This document shows, piece by piece, positions 25,367 to 33,117 of a stretch of 64,000 nt of DNA (position 1 is the stretch's first letter; each line of letters opens with the position of its first letter). The stretch lies in NCBI RefSeq assembly GCF_004299445.1, contig NZ_SCTC01000078.1:1-64000 (forward strand), in the 5' to 3' direction. Made by a program: the position numbers and the translations under genes. Source of the stretch: Phenylobacterium sp. Its GTDB lineage: Bacteria > Pseudomonadota > Alphaproteobacteria > Caulobacterales > Caulobacteraceae. The notes under the pieces were generated by a model. It had not been told where the DNA came from. It did no database searches and was given only the letters and a program-made list of their open reading frames with translations.

Positions 25367-26962
25367 ATGGCCGTCGCCGAACTGCCCGGCATCCCCATCG
25401 ATCCGGACCGCTTCCACGAGGCTGTCGCGGCCATCAGGAAGAAGCTACCGGTCTCCGATGAGCAGTGGGAGCAGCTGACCGACGACGAGCGAGAGACGGC
25501 GATCAAGGTCGGAGTCGCCGCCCAGGGCGACCTCGTGCAGGACGTGTTCGACGCGCTCGATCGGGCCGTCGCGGATGGGACCACCTTCGAGGACTTCAAG
25601 GCGGAGGTCGGGCAACAGCTCGCGGACGACTGGGGCGGCGAGGATGGCGCGCGGCTGGAAACGATTTTCAGAAGTGGGGTCATGTCCGCCTACAACGATG
25701 GGCGCGAAGAGATCTTCAGCGACCCTGCCGTCAAGGAGGAGCGACCTTATTGGCGATGGGAACTCGTCGATGATGGGAGCCAGGGCAAGGACGATCCCTG
25801 TCTGGATTTCGAGGATCTGATCCTGCCGGCCGACGACCCGTTCTGGGACAGTCACCCGCAGCCGTATCACGTTAACTGCGTGGCGCCGTGGACGATGATC
25901 GAGACGCCGTCAGGGTCTGTCGAGATCGGCAGACTGCGAAGGGGTGATCTGGTTCGATCTCACGATGGCGCCTATCACCCGATCACGCAGGTTTTTGTGA
26001 CCCATCACGACGGCTGCCTGCGAGTGATCCGCAACCTGGAGAAGATCCTTCACGTGACGGCGAACCACCCGATGGCCGCACAGGGTCGATGGGTCCGCGC
26101 AGATTCGCTTGATGTCGAGCGCGATCAGCTGTGGGTACTTCAGGGTGAATCCTCGGTAGCGCAGGACGCGCCAGCCGAGCGAAGTGGCCAATTCTTCGAA
26201 GGTACCGTCATAGGCCGACTTCTTCGGCGTGTCGTGCCATTGGCCGCCATCGAGTTCTATCGCCAGCTTCTCGGAGACCACCGCAAGATCCGTGCTTCGA
26301 CCATCGATCGAGAAATTTGGAATAGATTCGATCCCGGACGCGCGCAGAGCCTGATACACGGCGCGTTCGTTCTTGCTGCAAAACGTGCCCTGTCGTGCCA
26401 GGGCGCGCTTCAGAATCTCCTCCCTGCTTACCGTTCGGCCGCGGGCCGCCGCGTTCGCATCCCGAACCTGGAGTCGGCGGGCCTCGATGTCCATGGTCTT
26501 ATATCGCCGGGCGTTGTCATCGGAAATCGAGCGCACAACACCGTGGCGCGCAAGAAGCCGATTTATCGGCGTGCGACTGCATCCATACCGCGCAGCGATG
26601 GATACCGTGGTCTCCCCGCCGAGGTAGAGGCTGACGATTTCCTGCTCCGGAAACGAGATGGGCGTTCGCCCCTTCTTTCCCATGCCTTCATCAAATCGCA
26701 CATCGACATCGATCTCAAAATGTACACCGGCAATGTCTACAACCTGGAGATCGAGGGAGCGCGGACGTTCGTCGCCGACGGATTCCTAGTTCATAACTGC
26801 CGCTGCACCAAGAGCGCGCTCAGCCGCGAGGAGGCCGAGGACGAAGGCATCAGCGACTCCGCCCCACGCGGCGACAAGAGCGACATGGAAGAGGACTGGT
26901 CCCCCGACGTCGGGAAATACGACGCTTCGATCAGGGACGAGATCGAGAGCCGGCTGAAGTAG
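25367..26962 (+). CDS. MuF-like (SPP1 gp7) minor head protein interrupted by an intein
   Basis: The mature protein would be residues 1-170 joined to 478-531. The N-extein has ARLETIFRSGVMSAYNDGRE, DDPCLDFEDLILPADDPFWD and PYHVN; the C-extein begins CRCTKSALSREE. Joined, they give HVNCRC, the conserved C-terminal motif of MuF proteins, which are minor head proteins made next to the portal. The 307-residue insert between them has intein splicing motifs (see the intein entry). Without splicing the conserved motif would be split. The intein DNA also carries a long minus-strand gene. Confidence 0.88.
   Translation: MAVAELPGIPIDPDRFHEAVAAIRKKLPVSDEQWEQLTDDERETAIKVGVAAQGDLVQDVFDALDRAVADGTTFEDFKAEVGQQLADDWGGEDGARLETIFRSGVMSAYNDGREEIFSDPAVKEERPYWRWELVDDGSQGKDDPCLDFEDLILPADDPFWDSHPQPYHVNCVAPWTMIETPSGSVEIGRLRRGDLVRSHDGAYHPITQVFVTHHDGCLRVIRNLEKILHVTANHPMAAQGRWVRADSLDVERDQLWVLQGESSVAQDAPAERSGQFFEGTVIGRLLRRVVPLAAIEFYRQLLGDHRKIRASTIDREIWNRFDPGRAQSLIHGAFVLAAKRALSCQGALQNLLPAYRSAAGRRVRIPNLESAGLDVHGLISPGVVIGNRAHNTVARKKPIYRRATASIPRSDGYRGLPAEVEADDFLLRKRDGRSPLLSHAFIKSHIDIDLKMYTGNVYNLEIEGARTFVADGFLVHNCRCTKSALSREEAEDEGISDSAPRGDKSDMEEDWSPDVGKYDASIRDEIESRLK
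25877..26797 (+). mobile_element. Intein in the MuF-like protein, 307 residues
   Basis: The intein starts with Cys1 (TGC 25877) in block A, CVAPWTMIETPSGSVEIGRL. Block B is ILHVTANHPMAAQGRWVRAD with the TxxH motif. Blocks F and G are NVYNLEIEGARTFVADGFLV and HN, and the next residue is Cys (TGC 26798), the expected nucleophile. Splicing parts alone need about 140 residues. The extra central region (roughly 26101-26701) reads as unremarkable basic sequence on this strand, because it is the reverse complement of a nuclease gene. No LAGLIDADG motif is seen in the sense frame. Confidence 0.9.
25910..26701 (-). CDS. Putative homing endonuclease, HTH plus Vsr/DUF559-like, antisense inside the intein
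   Basis: The minus-strand frame (GTG 26701, or ATG 26683) encodes 263 residues. A helix-turn-helix covers about 32-53 (TVSIAARYGCSRTPINRLLA). The nuclease core has SKNERAVYQAL (Glu112), GRSTDLAVV (Asp138), LAIELDGGQWHD (Glu149, Asp151, His156) and LGWRVLRYRGF near 175-185, like Vsr-type and DUF559 PD-(D/E)XK nucleases. The last 60 residues are antisense to intein blocks A and B and may be filler. It lies codon-over-codon with the intein frame: its first codon base pairs with the third base of the sense codon. Conserved nuclease logic indicates it is a real gene. Confidence 0.8.
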   Translation of the reverse strand: MRFDEGMGKKGRTPISFPEQEIVSLYLGGETTVSIAARYGCSRTPINRLLARHGVVRSISDDNARRYKTMDIEARRLQVRDANAAARGRTVSREEILKRALARQGTFCSKNERAVYQALRASGIESIPNFSIDGRSTDLAVVSEKLAIELDGGQWHDTPKKSAYDGTFEELATSLGWRVLRYRGFTLKYPQLIALDIKRICADPSTLCGHRVVRRHVKDLLQVADHSQAAVVMGHKNLRDRVIGAIVRSNQITPSQSADLDRP

Positions 26963-27032
26963 CCACCGGCCCAGCGATGATTCATGAGCGGAAATCTCTC
27001 CCCCACCAATCACCAAGGGAGAGCAAACGCCA

Positions 27033-27051
27033 GCGACGGATCCCCCGTCGC
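27033..27051 (+). terminator. Stem-loop after the MuF gene
   Basis: GCGACGG (27033-27039) and CCGTCGC (27045-27051) form a perfect 7-bp stem with a 5-base loop. There is no T-run, so a terminator role is uncertain. It lies at the boundary between the plus-strand head genes and the inverted cassette. Confidence 0.35.
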
Positions 27052-27066
27052 ATACACAGTCGCCGA

Positions 27067-27079
27067 GCCGGCTAGATCA
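27067..27079 (-). repeat. Left arm of 13-bp inverted repeat (contains GATCTAGCC copy 3)
   Basis: GCCGGCTAGATCA here is the exact reverse complement of 28405-28417. The two arms bracket both minus-strand genes of the dapB cassette. This could be a trace of transposition or a pair of regulatory motifs facing each other. Confidence 0.5.
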
Positions 27080-27177
27080 GAACCTATACTGACGAATGTT
27101 GAGTCTCAAGAACCGCTCTAGGCCGCGCGGCGAGTAGAGGTTGGATTGGACTACCCGGTGGCAACCCATGGACGGAA

Positions 27178-27498
27178 TCACTCGTCGTCGCTCTGCGTAT
27201 ACCCGATCTCCGAGATCCGGGCCCCCTGTTTGACTCCGGCCAGGTCAATAGACGAGAACGACAGAACCGGCACTGAACCGCTCGCGTCTCGTCGGTCGTC
27301 CGGCAAACGGACGAAATAATCCGGAGCATCTGGTCGCACAGACTCCGAGGCAAACAGCCAGCAATCGGCGATGCTGACGGGCTCGAGGTCACTGGCGTCA
27401 GGAAACCACGCCAAAATCACGATCTGAGGATGGCGAAGCTCGCCGGCTTCGTGCGCTCCACGCATGTCGAACCGGTAGCGCTTACCTGCGTGTGACAT
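27178..27498 (-). CDS. Hypothetical protein, AWFPDASD family (paralogue at 56820-57101)
   Basis: Starting at ATG 27498, this 106-residue protein reads YRFDMRGAHEAGELRHPQIV, LAWFPDASDLEPVSIADCWL, FASESVRPDAPDYFVRLPDD. The protein at 56820-57101 shares YRFDM, AGE, RHPQ, AWFPDASD, DCWLF and YFV in the same order. Function unknown. A GATCTAGCC motif lies 17 bases upstream of its start. Confidence 0.65.
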   Translation of the reverse strand: MSHAGKRYRFDMRGAHEAGELRHPQIVILAWFPDASDLEPVSIADCWLFASESVRPDAPDYFVRLPDDRRDASGSVPVLSFSSIDLAGVKQGARISEIGYTQSDDE

Positions 27499-27514
27499 GG
27501 CGAGAATTCTACCT

Positions 27515-27523
27515 GATCTAGCC
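27515..27523 (+). promoter_or_regulatory. GATCTAGCC motif, copy 4
   Basis: Located in the 46-base gap between the AWFPDASD gene start and the end of dapB. It lies where a promoter or operator for the minus-strand gene would be. Confidence 0.35.
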
Positions 27524-27544
27524 TGCGTCGCCGGTGCAATTTGG

Positions 27545-28363
27545 TCACGTCCCGAGGACGGCGCGCATGTCGTAGAGCCCCGGCGGCCGGCCGGCGACCC
27601 ACAGCGCGGCGCGCACCGCGCCCTGCGCGAAGGTGTCCCGGGACGACGCCCGATGCGTGATCTCGATGCGCTCGCCGTCGCCGAAGAAGAAGACGGTGTG
27701 GTCGCCGACGACGTCGCCGCCGCGCAGGGTCTGGATGCCGATCTCGCCGCGCGGCCGCGCGCCGATCTCGCCGTGGCGGGCGTAGCGGGCGACGGCGGCG
27801 AGGTCGCGTCCGGCCCCCTCGGCGGCCGCCTCGGCCAGACGCAGCGCCGTCCCCGACGGGGCGTCGCGCTTGGCGCGGTGGTGCGCCTCGACGACGTCGA
27901 TGTCGTAGCTCGGCCCCAGGGCGCGCGCGGCGTCGGCGACCAGCTTGAGCAGCACGTTGACGCCGACCGACATGTTGGGCGCGAAGACGATGGGGACGCG
28001 GCGGGCCGCGGCCTCGAGCTCGGCGCGCTCGGCGGCGCCGAGGCCGGTGGTGCCGATGACCAGCGCGGCGCCCGCGGCGGCGCCCGCGCGCGCGGCGGCC
28101 ACCGTCGCGGCCGGGACGCTGAAGTCGATCCAGACGTCGGCGGCGCCGGCCGCCGGCGCGGCGCCCTGGACGGCGACACCCAGCGCGGCGCCGCCCGCCA
28201 GCACGCCGGCGTCCTGGCCGACGGCCGGGCTGTCCGCGCGCTCGACGGCGGCGCCGAGCGCGCCGCCCGGCGTGCCAGCGACGACGCGCACGATGGCGCG
28301 CCCCATCTTGCCGTTGGCGCCGAGCACGGCGATGCGCACGGGGGCCAAGGTCGACGTCGACAT
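27545..28363 (-). CDS. dapB: 4-hydroxy-tetrahydrodipicolinate reductase
   Basis: DapB reduces the dihydrodipicolinate precursor in lysine and diaminopimelate synthesis. This 272-residue protein has the dinucleotide-binding IAVLGANGKMGRAI (11-24), WIDFSVPAATV, VIGTTGL, FAPNMSVGVNVLLKL and the catalytic VEAHHRAKRDAPSGTA (158-172) with His161, His162 and Lys165. Length and motifs fit an intact enzyme. It runs against the virion operon between MuF and the protease gene, is very Ala- and G/C-rich, and looks like a bacterial gene acquired by the phage. Diaminopimelate is a peptidoglycan building block. Confidence 0.93.
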   Translation of the reverse strand: MSTSTLAPVRIAVLGANGKMGRAIVRVVAGTPGGALGAAVERADSPAVGQDAGVLAGGAALGVAVQGAAPAAGAADVWIDFSVPAATVAAARAGAAAGAALVIGTTGLGAAERAELEAAARRVPIVFAPNMSVGVNVLLKLVADAARALGPSYDIDVVEAHHRAKRDAPSGTALRLAEAAAEGAGRDLAAVARYARHGEIGARPRGEIGIQTLRGGDVVGDHTVFFFGDGERIEITHRASSRDTFAQGAVRAALWVAGRPPGLYDMRAVLGT

Positions 28364-28404
28364 GCGCCGGACTCTACACCGTTTCGATGGCCGAACGCCG
28401 ACGT

Positions 28405-28417
28405 TGATCTAGCCGGC
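28405..28417 (+). repeat. Right arm of 13-bp inverted repeat (contains GATCTAGCC copy 5)
   Basis: TGATCTAGCCGGC matches the reverse complement of 27067-27079. It lies 42 bases upstream of dapB and 53 bases before the protease gene, so it may serve the divergent promoter region. Confidence 0.5.
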
Positions 28418-28436
28418 AATCTACATAGTCGTTTTT

Positions 28437-28450
28437 GAGTGTGAGCACTC
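28437..28450 (+). promoter_or_regulatory. Short palindrome in divergent dapB/protease region
   Basis: GAGTG-TGAG-CACTC is a perfect 5-bp inverted repeat with a 4-base spacer, 20 bases before the protease start. It could bind a regulator; no clear promoter hexamers were found nearby. Confidence 0.3.
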
Positions 28451-28469
28451 TGGCCCGGACCCTTGACGT

Positions 28470-29651
28470 GTGAAGGGCCGCCAAAGCCTACGGAATTCGC
28501 AAACGAGCGCTCTGACATCGGCGTACTCGACCACGTTCGACCCGCCCGCCGAAGGGCAGCCGGTCGTTGCGCCGAGCGAGTTCCGGGTCTTCCGCGCCGG
28601 GATCAATCAGTCGAGCAAGGGCGACTTCCTCTTCGACGACGATGCCGCCAAGTCGGTCATGGCCGCGTTCGCCAAGAAGGGGACGCCGCCAACGATGGAC
28701 TACGAGCACCAGGCGCTGGCCCAGCCTCCCGTGGAGGCCCCGGCGTCGTGCTCGTCCTGGATTCCGGAGGTTCGCAACGGCGAGCTCTGGGCGACGTCCT
28801 GCAACTGGACTGACCGAGCCAGGCGGATGATCGAGGCGCGCGAGTACACGCGCTTCTCCCCGGCGTTCCTGCACGACATCGAGACGATGCGGATCCTCGT
28901 GGTCCTCAACGTCGCGCTCACCAACGTTGAGGCCCTGGACAACGTCCAGCCGCTCGTCGCCGCCACCGCGGCAGCCACCGCAACCGCAACCGACCCAGGA
29001 GTGACCCCCATGAAGCCCATGGCCTGCAAGCAGTGCTCTGTCTCCCTGAAGGCTCCGACCGACGACGACGACGGCGACGAGATGTACTGCAAGACCTGCA
29101 AGAGCGCGTCGACGACGAGAGCCAGCATGCTGACGCTCGTCGGCCTGACGGCGACCGCGCCGGACAACGTGGTGGCCGTCGAACTGTCGGCGATCGCCTC
29201 GTTCAACGGGGAGATCCTGCGCACGACCGGCAAGGCATCCCGCGCCGAGGCGCTCGGGGTGATCGAGGGTTGGAAGGCGAATGCCACCGAGGTGGTCATG
29301 CTGCGGGCCGCCGAGGTGTCCCGCGAGAGCGCGCGCATCAAGGCGGAGTTCGACGCTGCGATCTCGGGCGCGATCGAGGCTGGCAAGGTCCCGCCCGCCG
29401 AGAAGGACGCACTCATCCTCTTCGCCGGAACGCCGAACGCCGAGAACCTCGCGCGCCTGACGGCCTACCTGGCGACGAAGGCCGTGGTGGTCCCGCGCGG
29501 CGAGACCAGGTCTCCGGCCGGCGGCGGCGCCACCGGCGATGTCATCACGCCGGAGGACATCCAGATGGCGAAGCTGACCGCGAACCCGGCGCAGACCATC
29601 GAGGACGTCCGGAAGTTCAAGCTCGCCCAGCTCGGGCGGGCGTCGGCGTAA
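28470..29651 (+). CDS. Prohead protease/scaffold (Mu gpI-like)
   Basis: The 393-residue protein matches Mu-type proteases in its N-terminal half: FRVFRAGINQSSKGDFLFDD, TMDYEHQALAQPP, ASCSSWIPEVRNGELWATSC, EYTRFSPAFLHD. The C-terminal half (about 230-393) is helical and probably the scaffold. A CKQCSV/YCKTCKS zinc-like knuckle sits at the junction (about 185-210). It would cleave scaffold during capsid maturation. It lies directly upstream of the decoration and capsid genes. Confidence 0.82.
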   Translation: MKGRQSLRNSQTSALTSAYSTTFDPPAEGQPVVAPSEFRVFRAGINQSSKGDFLFDDDAAKSVMAAFAKKGTPPTMDYEHQALAQPPVEAPASCSSWIPEVRNGELWATSCNWTDRARRMIEAREYTRFSPAFLHDIETMRILVVLNVALTNVEALDNVQPLVAATAAATATATDPGVTPMKPMACKQCSVSLKAPTDDDDGDEMYCKTCKSASTTRASMLTLVGLTATAPDNVVAVELSAIASFNGEILRTTGKASRAEALGVIEGWKANATEVVMLRAAEVSRESARIKAEFDAAISGAIEAGKVPPAEKDALILFAGTPNAENLARLTAYLATKAVVVPRGETRSPAGGGATGDVITPEDIQMAKLTANPAQTIEDVRKFKLAQLGRASA

Positions 29652-29700
29652 CGGCGCCCCAACGGCAATCACCGCAACCAACACGACGAGGAACTAGACC

Positions 29701-30525
29701 ATGACCGCACTCACCGCTCCCCGCGCCACCGAGACCAAGGGCGTCGACAAGGTTCTGCTGGAGGCATTCGACATCCAGCTCTCGGCCGGCGTGGTCGTCT
29801 ACAACGGCGCGCTCGTCATGACCAAGGCCGGCTACGGTCGGCCGGCGGCTGCAGGCGTCGGCTTCGTCTGCGCTGGCTGGGCGGAACTCTCGCCTAGCCA
29901 GCCGTCCGTGACGGGCGGCGCGACGGACGGCGCCAACTTCGTCGGCCTCAGCACCAACAAGCTGCGCGTGCGTGCGGGCTGCGGGTGGTTCAACAACTCG
30001 ACCTCGACGGATCAGATCCTCCAGGCCAACTGCTCCGGGAACACCCTCTGCTATCTGGCGGACGACAACACCGTCGCGTTGACCAGCAATGCGGGGGCGA
30101 GGTCGGTCGCCGGTGTCATCGTCGAGATCGACTCCTCCGGCAAGAAGGTGCTCGTTTCGGTCTCGCCGCAGATCCCGCTCAACCCGGCGCTCAGCACGGG
30201 AACGGCGTTCCTCGGCATTGGCAGCATCGAGGCGATCTCTGCGGCGGGCGCGCTCAGCGTCAACACGGAGATCAGCACCCTGGCCGTCACCGGCACCACG
30301 GCCTACACGCTCGCGAACGGCCTCTACATCGGCCAGATCAAGCGAGCGGTCGTCATCAGCGGCGCGTCGACGCCGGTCGGCACCATCACCCCGGCCACCC
30401 CGTCGGGCCTCGCGACGATCACCACGCTGACCGCCAAGGGCTCGGGCGTCGAGTTCGAGTGGGCCAACCCCGCCAGCCCGGCCTGGTACCTAAAGGCCGT
30501 TTTCGGCGGCGCCACCGTCACCTAA
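29701..30525 (+). CDS. Putative head decoration protein
   Basis: The 274-residue beta-rich protein lies between protease and major capsid genes, the usual place for a decoration protein. LCYLADDNTVALTS, ARSVAGVIVEIDSSGKKVLV and the Thr/Ala/Gly-rich C-terminal half resemble DUF2190-like capsid cement proteins. A GAGGAACTAGACC segment precedes ATG 29701. Confidence 0.65.
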   Translation: MTALTAPRATETKGVDKVLLEAFDIQLSAGVVVYNGALVMTKAGYGRPAAAGVGFVCAGWAELSPSQPSVTGGATDGANFVGLSTNKLRVRAGCGWFNNSTSTDQILQANCSGNTLCYLADDNTVALTSNAGARSVAGVIVEIDSSGKKVLVSVSPQIPLNPALSTGTAFLGIGSIEAISAAGALSVNTEISTLAVTGTTAYTLANGLYIGQIKRAVVISGASTPVGTITPATPSGLATITTLTAKGSGVEFEWANPASPAWYLKAVFGGATVT

Positions 30526-30560
30526 CCCGCGTCCCCAACTGAGAACACCGGAGAAACATC

Positions 30561-31511
30561 ATGGCAGCCTCGCCCCTCACTCCCGCACTCCTGCAAGCGT
30601 TCTTCGTCCAGTCGGAAACGCGGTTCCAGAAGGCGTATCTCGATCACCTCCCGTACTGGGACAAGTTCGCCGAGTTCGTGCCGAGCTCGACCGAGACCAC
30701 CATCCACAACTGGATCGCCCAGATGGCTGACATGGAGGAGTGGGTCGGCGAGAAGACGGTCCGAGCCATCAAGGCCCGCGCCTATCCGATCACCAACAAG
30801 CCGTTCCACCACACCTACGAAGTGGACCGGGACAAGATCGCCGACGACCAAGCCGGGGTCTATGCCCGCGCCCCCGAGATGCAGGCCGAGGCCGGCGCCC
30901 GCTGGCCCGAGGCAGTGGTAACGAAGCAGCTCCTGAGCGGCCTCACGGCGGTCGGCTACGACGGACAGCCGTTCTTCGACGCCAACCACCCGGTCGACAT
31001 CGATGACCCCTCGCTGGGCGTGTACTCGAACTACAACACGGGTTCCACGCTGACGGCGACGACCTACGCGACGGCGAAGGCTCAGATGCGGTCGTTCAAG
31101 GGCGAGGCGGGCATCTCCCTGCAGCTGCAGCCGACGATCCTCATGGTCGGCCCGACGCTCGAGAAGACGGCGAAGGAGATTGTCCAGGCGACCAACATCA
31201 CCATCCCGGTGCGGAACGTAGCGGGCACCGAGATCGTCGCCGCTGCCGCCGCCACGAACGTGTGGCAGGGCGACACCACGCTCATCGTCAACGAGCGGCT
31301 CATCGATGACACGGCGGGCGCCTGGTACATGTTCTCCACCAACCGGGTCAAGCCGCTGGCCTTCCAGCAGCGCGAGGCCGTTCACCGGATCCCGCTCGTC
31401 AACCCGAGCGATCCGAACGTCTTCAACATGCGCAAGTTCGTGTTCTCCATTGAGGCGCGCGGCGCCGGCGGCTTCACGCTGCCGTTCACCGCCATCAAGA
31501 ACGTGCCGTAA
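30561..31511 (+). CDS. Major capsid protein (Mu gpT-like)
   Basis: The 316-residue protein has the gpT pattern: FFVQSETRFQKAYLDH at the N-terminus, PFHHTYEVDRDKIADDQAGV, YDGQPFFDANHPVD, and REAVHRIPLVNPSDPNVFNM near the C-terminus. It forms the icosahedral shell. GGAGAA lies upstream of ATG 30561. The next gene starts at the base of its stop codon. Confidence 0.9.
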   Translation: MAASPLTPALLQAFFVQSETRFQKAYLDHLPYWDKFAEFVPSSTETTIHNWIAQMADMEEWVGEKTVRAIKARAYPITNKPFHHTYEVDRDKIADDQAGVYARAPEMQAEAGARWPEAVVTKQLLSGLTAVGYDGQPFFDANHPVDIDDPSLGVYSNYNTGSTLTATTYATAKAQMRSFKGEAGISLQLQPTILMVGPTLEKTAKEIVQATNITIPVRNVAGTEIVAAAAATNVWQGDTTLIVNERLIDDTAGAWYMFSTNRVKPLAFQQREAVHRIPLVNPSDPNVFNMRKFVFSIEARGAGGFTLPFTAIKNVP

Positions 31512-32053
31512 TGGAGGAGCGCAAGTTCATCGGGCGGGTCCGGGTGACCGCCCACTCCACCATTGATGTCCCCTATCTCTGGCAGGCGAAGAGGTTCTTT
31601 CCGACCAAGGGGTACAAGGAGTTGGAGGTCCTCGACCAGGAGGAGGACCCGCCCGAGATCGTGACGTCCAGGCCGAACGCGAACAGCGGCATCCTGCAGG
31701 ACATCGTCACCGCCGACCAGGATCGGTGCGGGCAGGCGTCCTACCGCCTGATCCTCGGCGACCCGCGCCTGGGGGTGCAGGAGACCGCGAGCATGAGCCA
31801 CCAGATCATGGCGGCCGAGCTCGCGGCCAGCAAGACGCAGTTCCTGAAGCTGTCGGGCGAGCTGGTCGACGTGCGCGGAGCTCACGCCCGCGCGGAGGCG
31901 GAGAACCAGCAGTTGCGCGTCCGCATTCAGGAACTAGAGGCCCTCGTCGCCGGATCCGTTCCGGTCGAGAACGCCGCGGATGCCACGCCGGCCGAGGCGC
32001 GCAAGCGCCGCGGCAAGACCGACGAAAAGGCGGCGGAGAAGACCACGTCGTAA
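31511..32053 (+). CDS. Hypothetical head protein with C-terminal coiled coil
   Basis: A 180-residue protein. The N-terminal part (1-60) is compact, and residues about 95-150 form a coiled coil (LAASKTQFLKLSGELVDVRG). The Lys-rich C-terminus is probably disordered. It follows the capsid gene, where small head-assembly proteins are usual. Confidence 0.55.
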   Translation: MEERKFIGRVRVTAHSTIDVPYLWQAKRFFPTKGYKELEVLDQEEDPPEIVTSRPNANSGILQDIVTADQDRCGQASYRLILGDPRLGVQETASMSHQIMAAELAASKTQFLKLSGELVDVRGAHARAEAENQQLRVRIQELEALVAGSVPVENAADATPAEARKRRGKTDEKAAEKTTS

Positions 32054-32060
32054 CGAGAAA

Positions 32061-32528
32061 ATGCCCACGCCGATCACCCAATACGCGCAGCCCTCGGACA
32101 TCCCGGTCTACGGGATTTCCGAGGATGCGATCTCGGGCATCCCGCCCGAGGCGGTGGAGCAGTCGCTCCGCGGCGCTAGCTCCATGATCGACTCGGCGTT
32201 TCGGTCTCGGTTCACGATGCCTCTGTTCACGGTCGACCAGGCGACGGTGCGCGCGTGCTGCGTCCTGGCGGTCTACGACCTCTTGGTCGTGCGCGGCTAC
32301 AACCCTGCCGCCGGCGCCGACGAGAACCTGCGCCTCCGTGTCCAGGACGCGAACTCGTGGCTGAAGCAGGTGGCATCCGGTCTCATGACCCCGGACGTGA
32401 CCGACAGTTCGACGGACATCGTTCCCGGCACCGACGCGACCCGCGCCCGGGTCGTCAGCGCGTCGAGCCGCGGATGGAACTCGCGTGGCGAGACCAGCCG
32501 GCCGCCCGGATTTTTCCGAGGGGACTGA
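32061..32528 (+). CDS. DUF1320 head-tail connector protein (Mu gp36-like)
   Basis: ATG 32061 gives 155 residues. The core ITQYAQPSDIPVYGISEDAI, VEQSLRGASSMIDSAFRSRF, RACCVLAVYDLLVVRGYNPA matches the DUF1320 family, which lies between capsid and gpG-like genes in Mu-type phages and is linked to neck assembly. Confidence 0.82.
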   Translation: MPTPITQYAQPSDIPVYGISEDAISGIPPEAVEQSLRGASSMIDSAFRSRFTMPLFTVDQATVRACCVLAVYDLLVVRGYNPAAGADENLRLRVQDANSWLKQVASGLMTPDVTDSSTDIVPGTDATRARVVSASSRGWNSRGETSRPPGFFRGD

Positions 32529-32529
32529 C

Positions 32530-33117
32530 GTGGCGCTCTCTGGCGACTTCAGCAAGCTCGACCTCCTCCGGCGGCGAGTCGAGAGCGTGACCCGCGCGGG
32601 CATGGTCCAGGACCTCGCCGCCGTGATGGGCGTGGCGGCGATGAAGCAGGTGGCCGACTCGTTCCGGCAGTCGCGCGACCCGTACGGCAACGCATGGGAG
32701 CCGCTCAAGCACCGGGACGGCAAGCCGCTACTCGACACCGGCCGCATGGCTGCGTCGGTCAACAGCGCTGTCGTCGACAGGGGCTTTCGGATCTCGATCC
32801 CGGTCAAGTACGCCCCGGCTCATCAGTACGGCGCACAGGTGGCCCCGCACAGTCGCCTGCGCGGGCGGACGCTCTGGCACAACCCGAAGACTGGCCGCCT
32901 CGTCGGGCGGAACACGAGGCTGCGCACGGTCTATGAGACGCAGGCGAAGCCGGCCACGTTCGCGAACGGGATCACGATCCCGCGGCGGCAGATGCTGCCG
33001 GAGAAGTCGACCGGCGGTCTCGGTCCGATCTGGGGAAGGGCCCTCAATCGCCAGGCGGCGACGTTCATCCGCAAGCGGCTCGGGGCGCCGAGCACGGGCG
33101 GGGGAGACGCGGAGTAG
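32530..33117 (+). CDS. Phage virion morphogenesis protein (Mu gpG-like)
   Basis: From GTG 32530 the 195-residue protein shows the gpG pattern: MKQVADSFRQSRDPYGNAWE, LLDTGRMAASVNSAVV, VKYAPAHQYGAQ and RRQMLPEKSTGGLGP. Such proteins help finish tails or connect heads and tails. It is preceded by DUF1320 in the usual order. Confidence 0.85.
   Translation: MALSGDFSKLDLLRRRVESVTRAGMVQDLAAVMGVAAMKQVADSFRQSRDPYGNAWEPLKHRDGKPLLDTGRMAASVNSAVVDRGFRISIPVKYAPAHQYGAQVAPHSRLRGRTLWHNPKTGRLVGRNTRLRTVYETQAKPATFANGITIPRRQMLPEKSTGGLGPIWGRALNRQAATFIRKRLGAPSTGGGDAE

Noticed and set aside
25877..26797. Sense-strand LAGLIDADG or HNH endonuclease in the intein
   Set aside because: No such motifs are seen in the sense frame; the central sense region is explained as the reverse of the minus-strand nuclease.
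27497..28438. Long plus-strand open frame across dapB (313 codons)
   Set aside because: It is a shadow of the very G/C-rich dapB gene on the minus strand, whose motifs are clear; the plus frame is Arg/Gly/Ala-rich with no recognisable domain.
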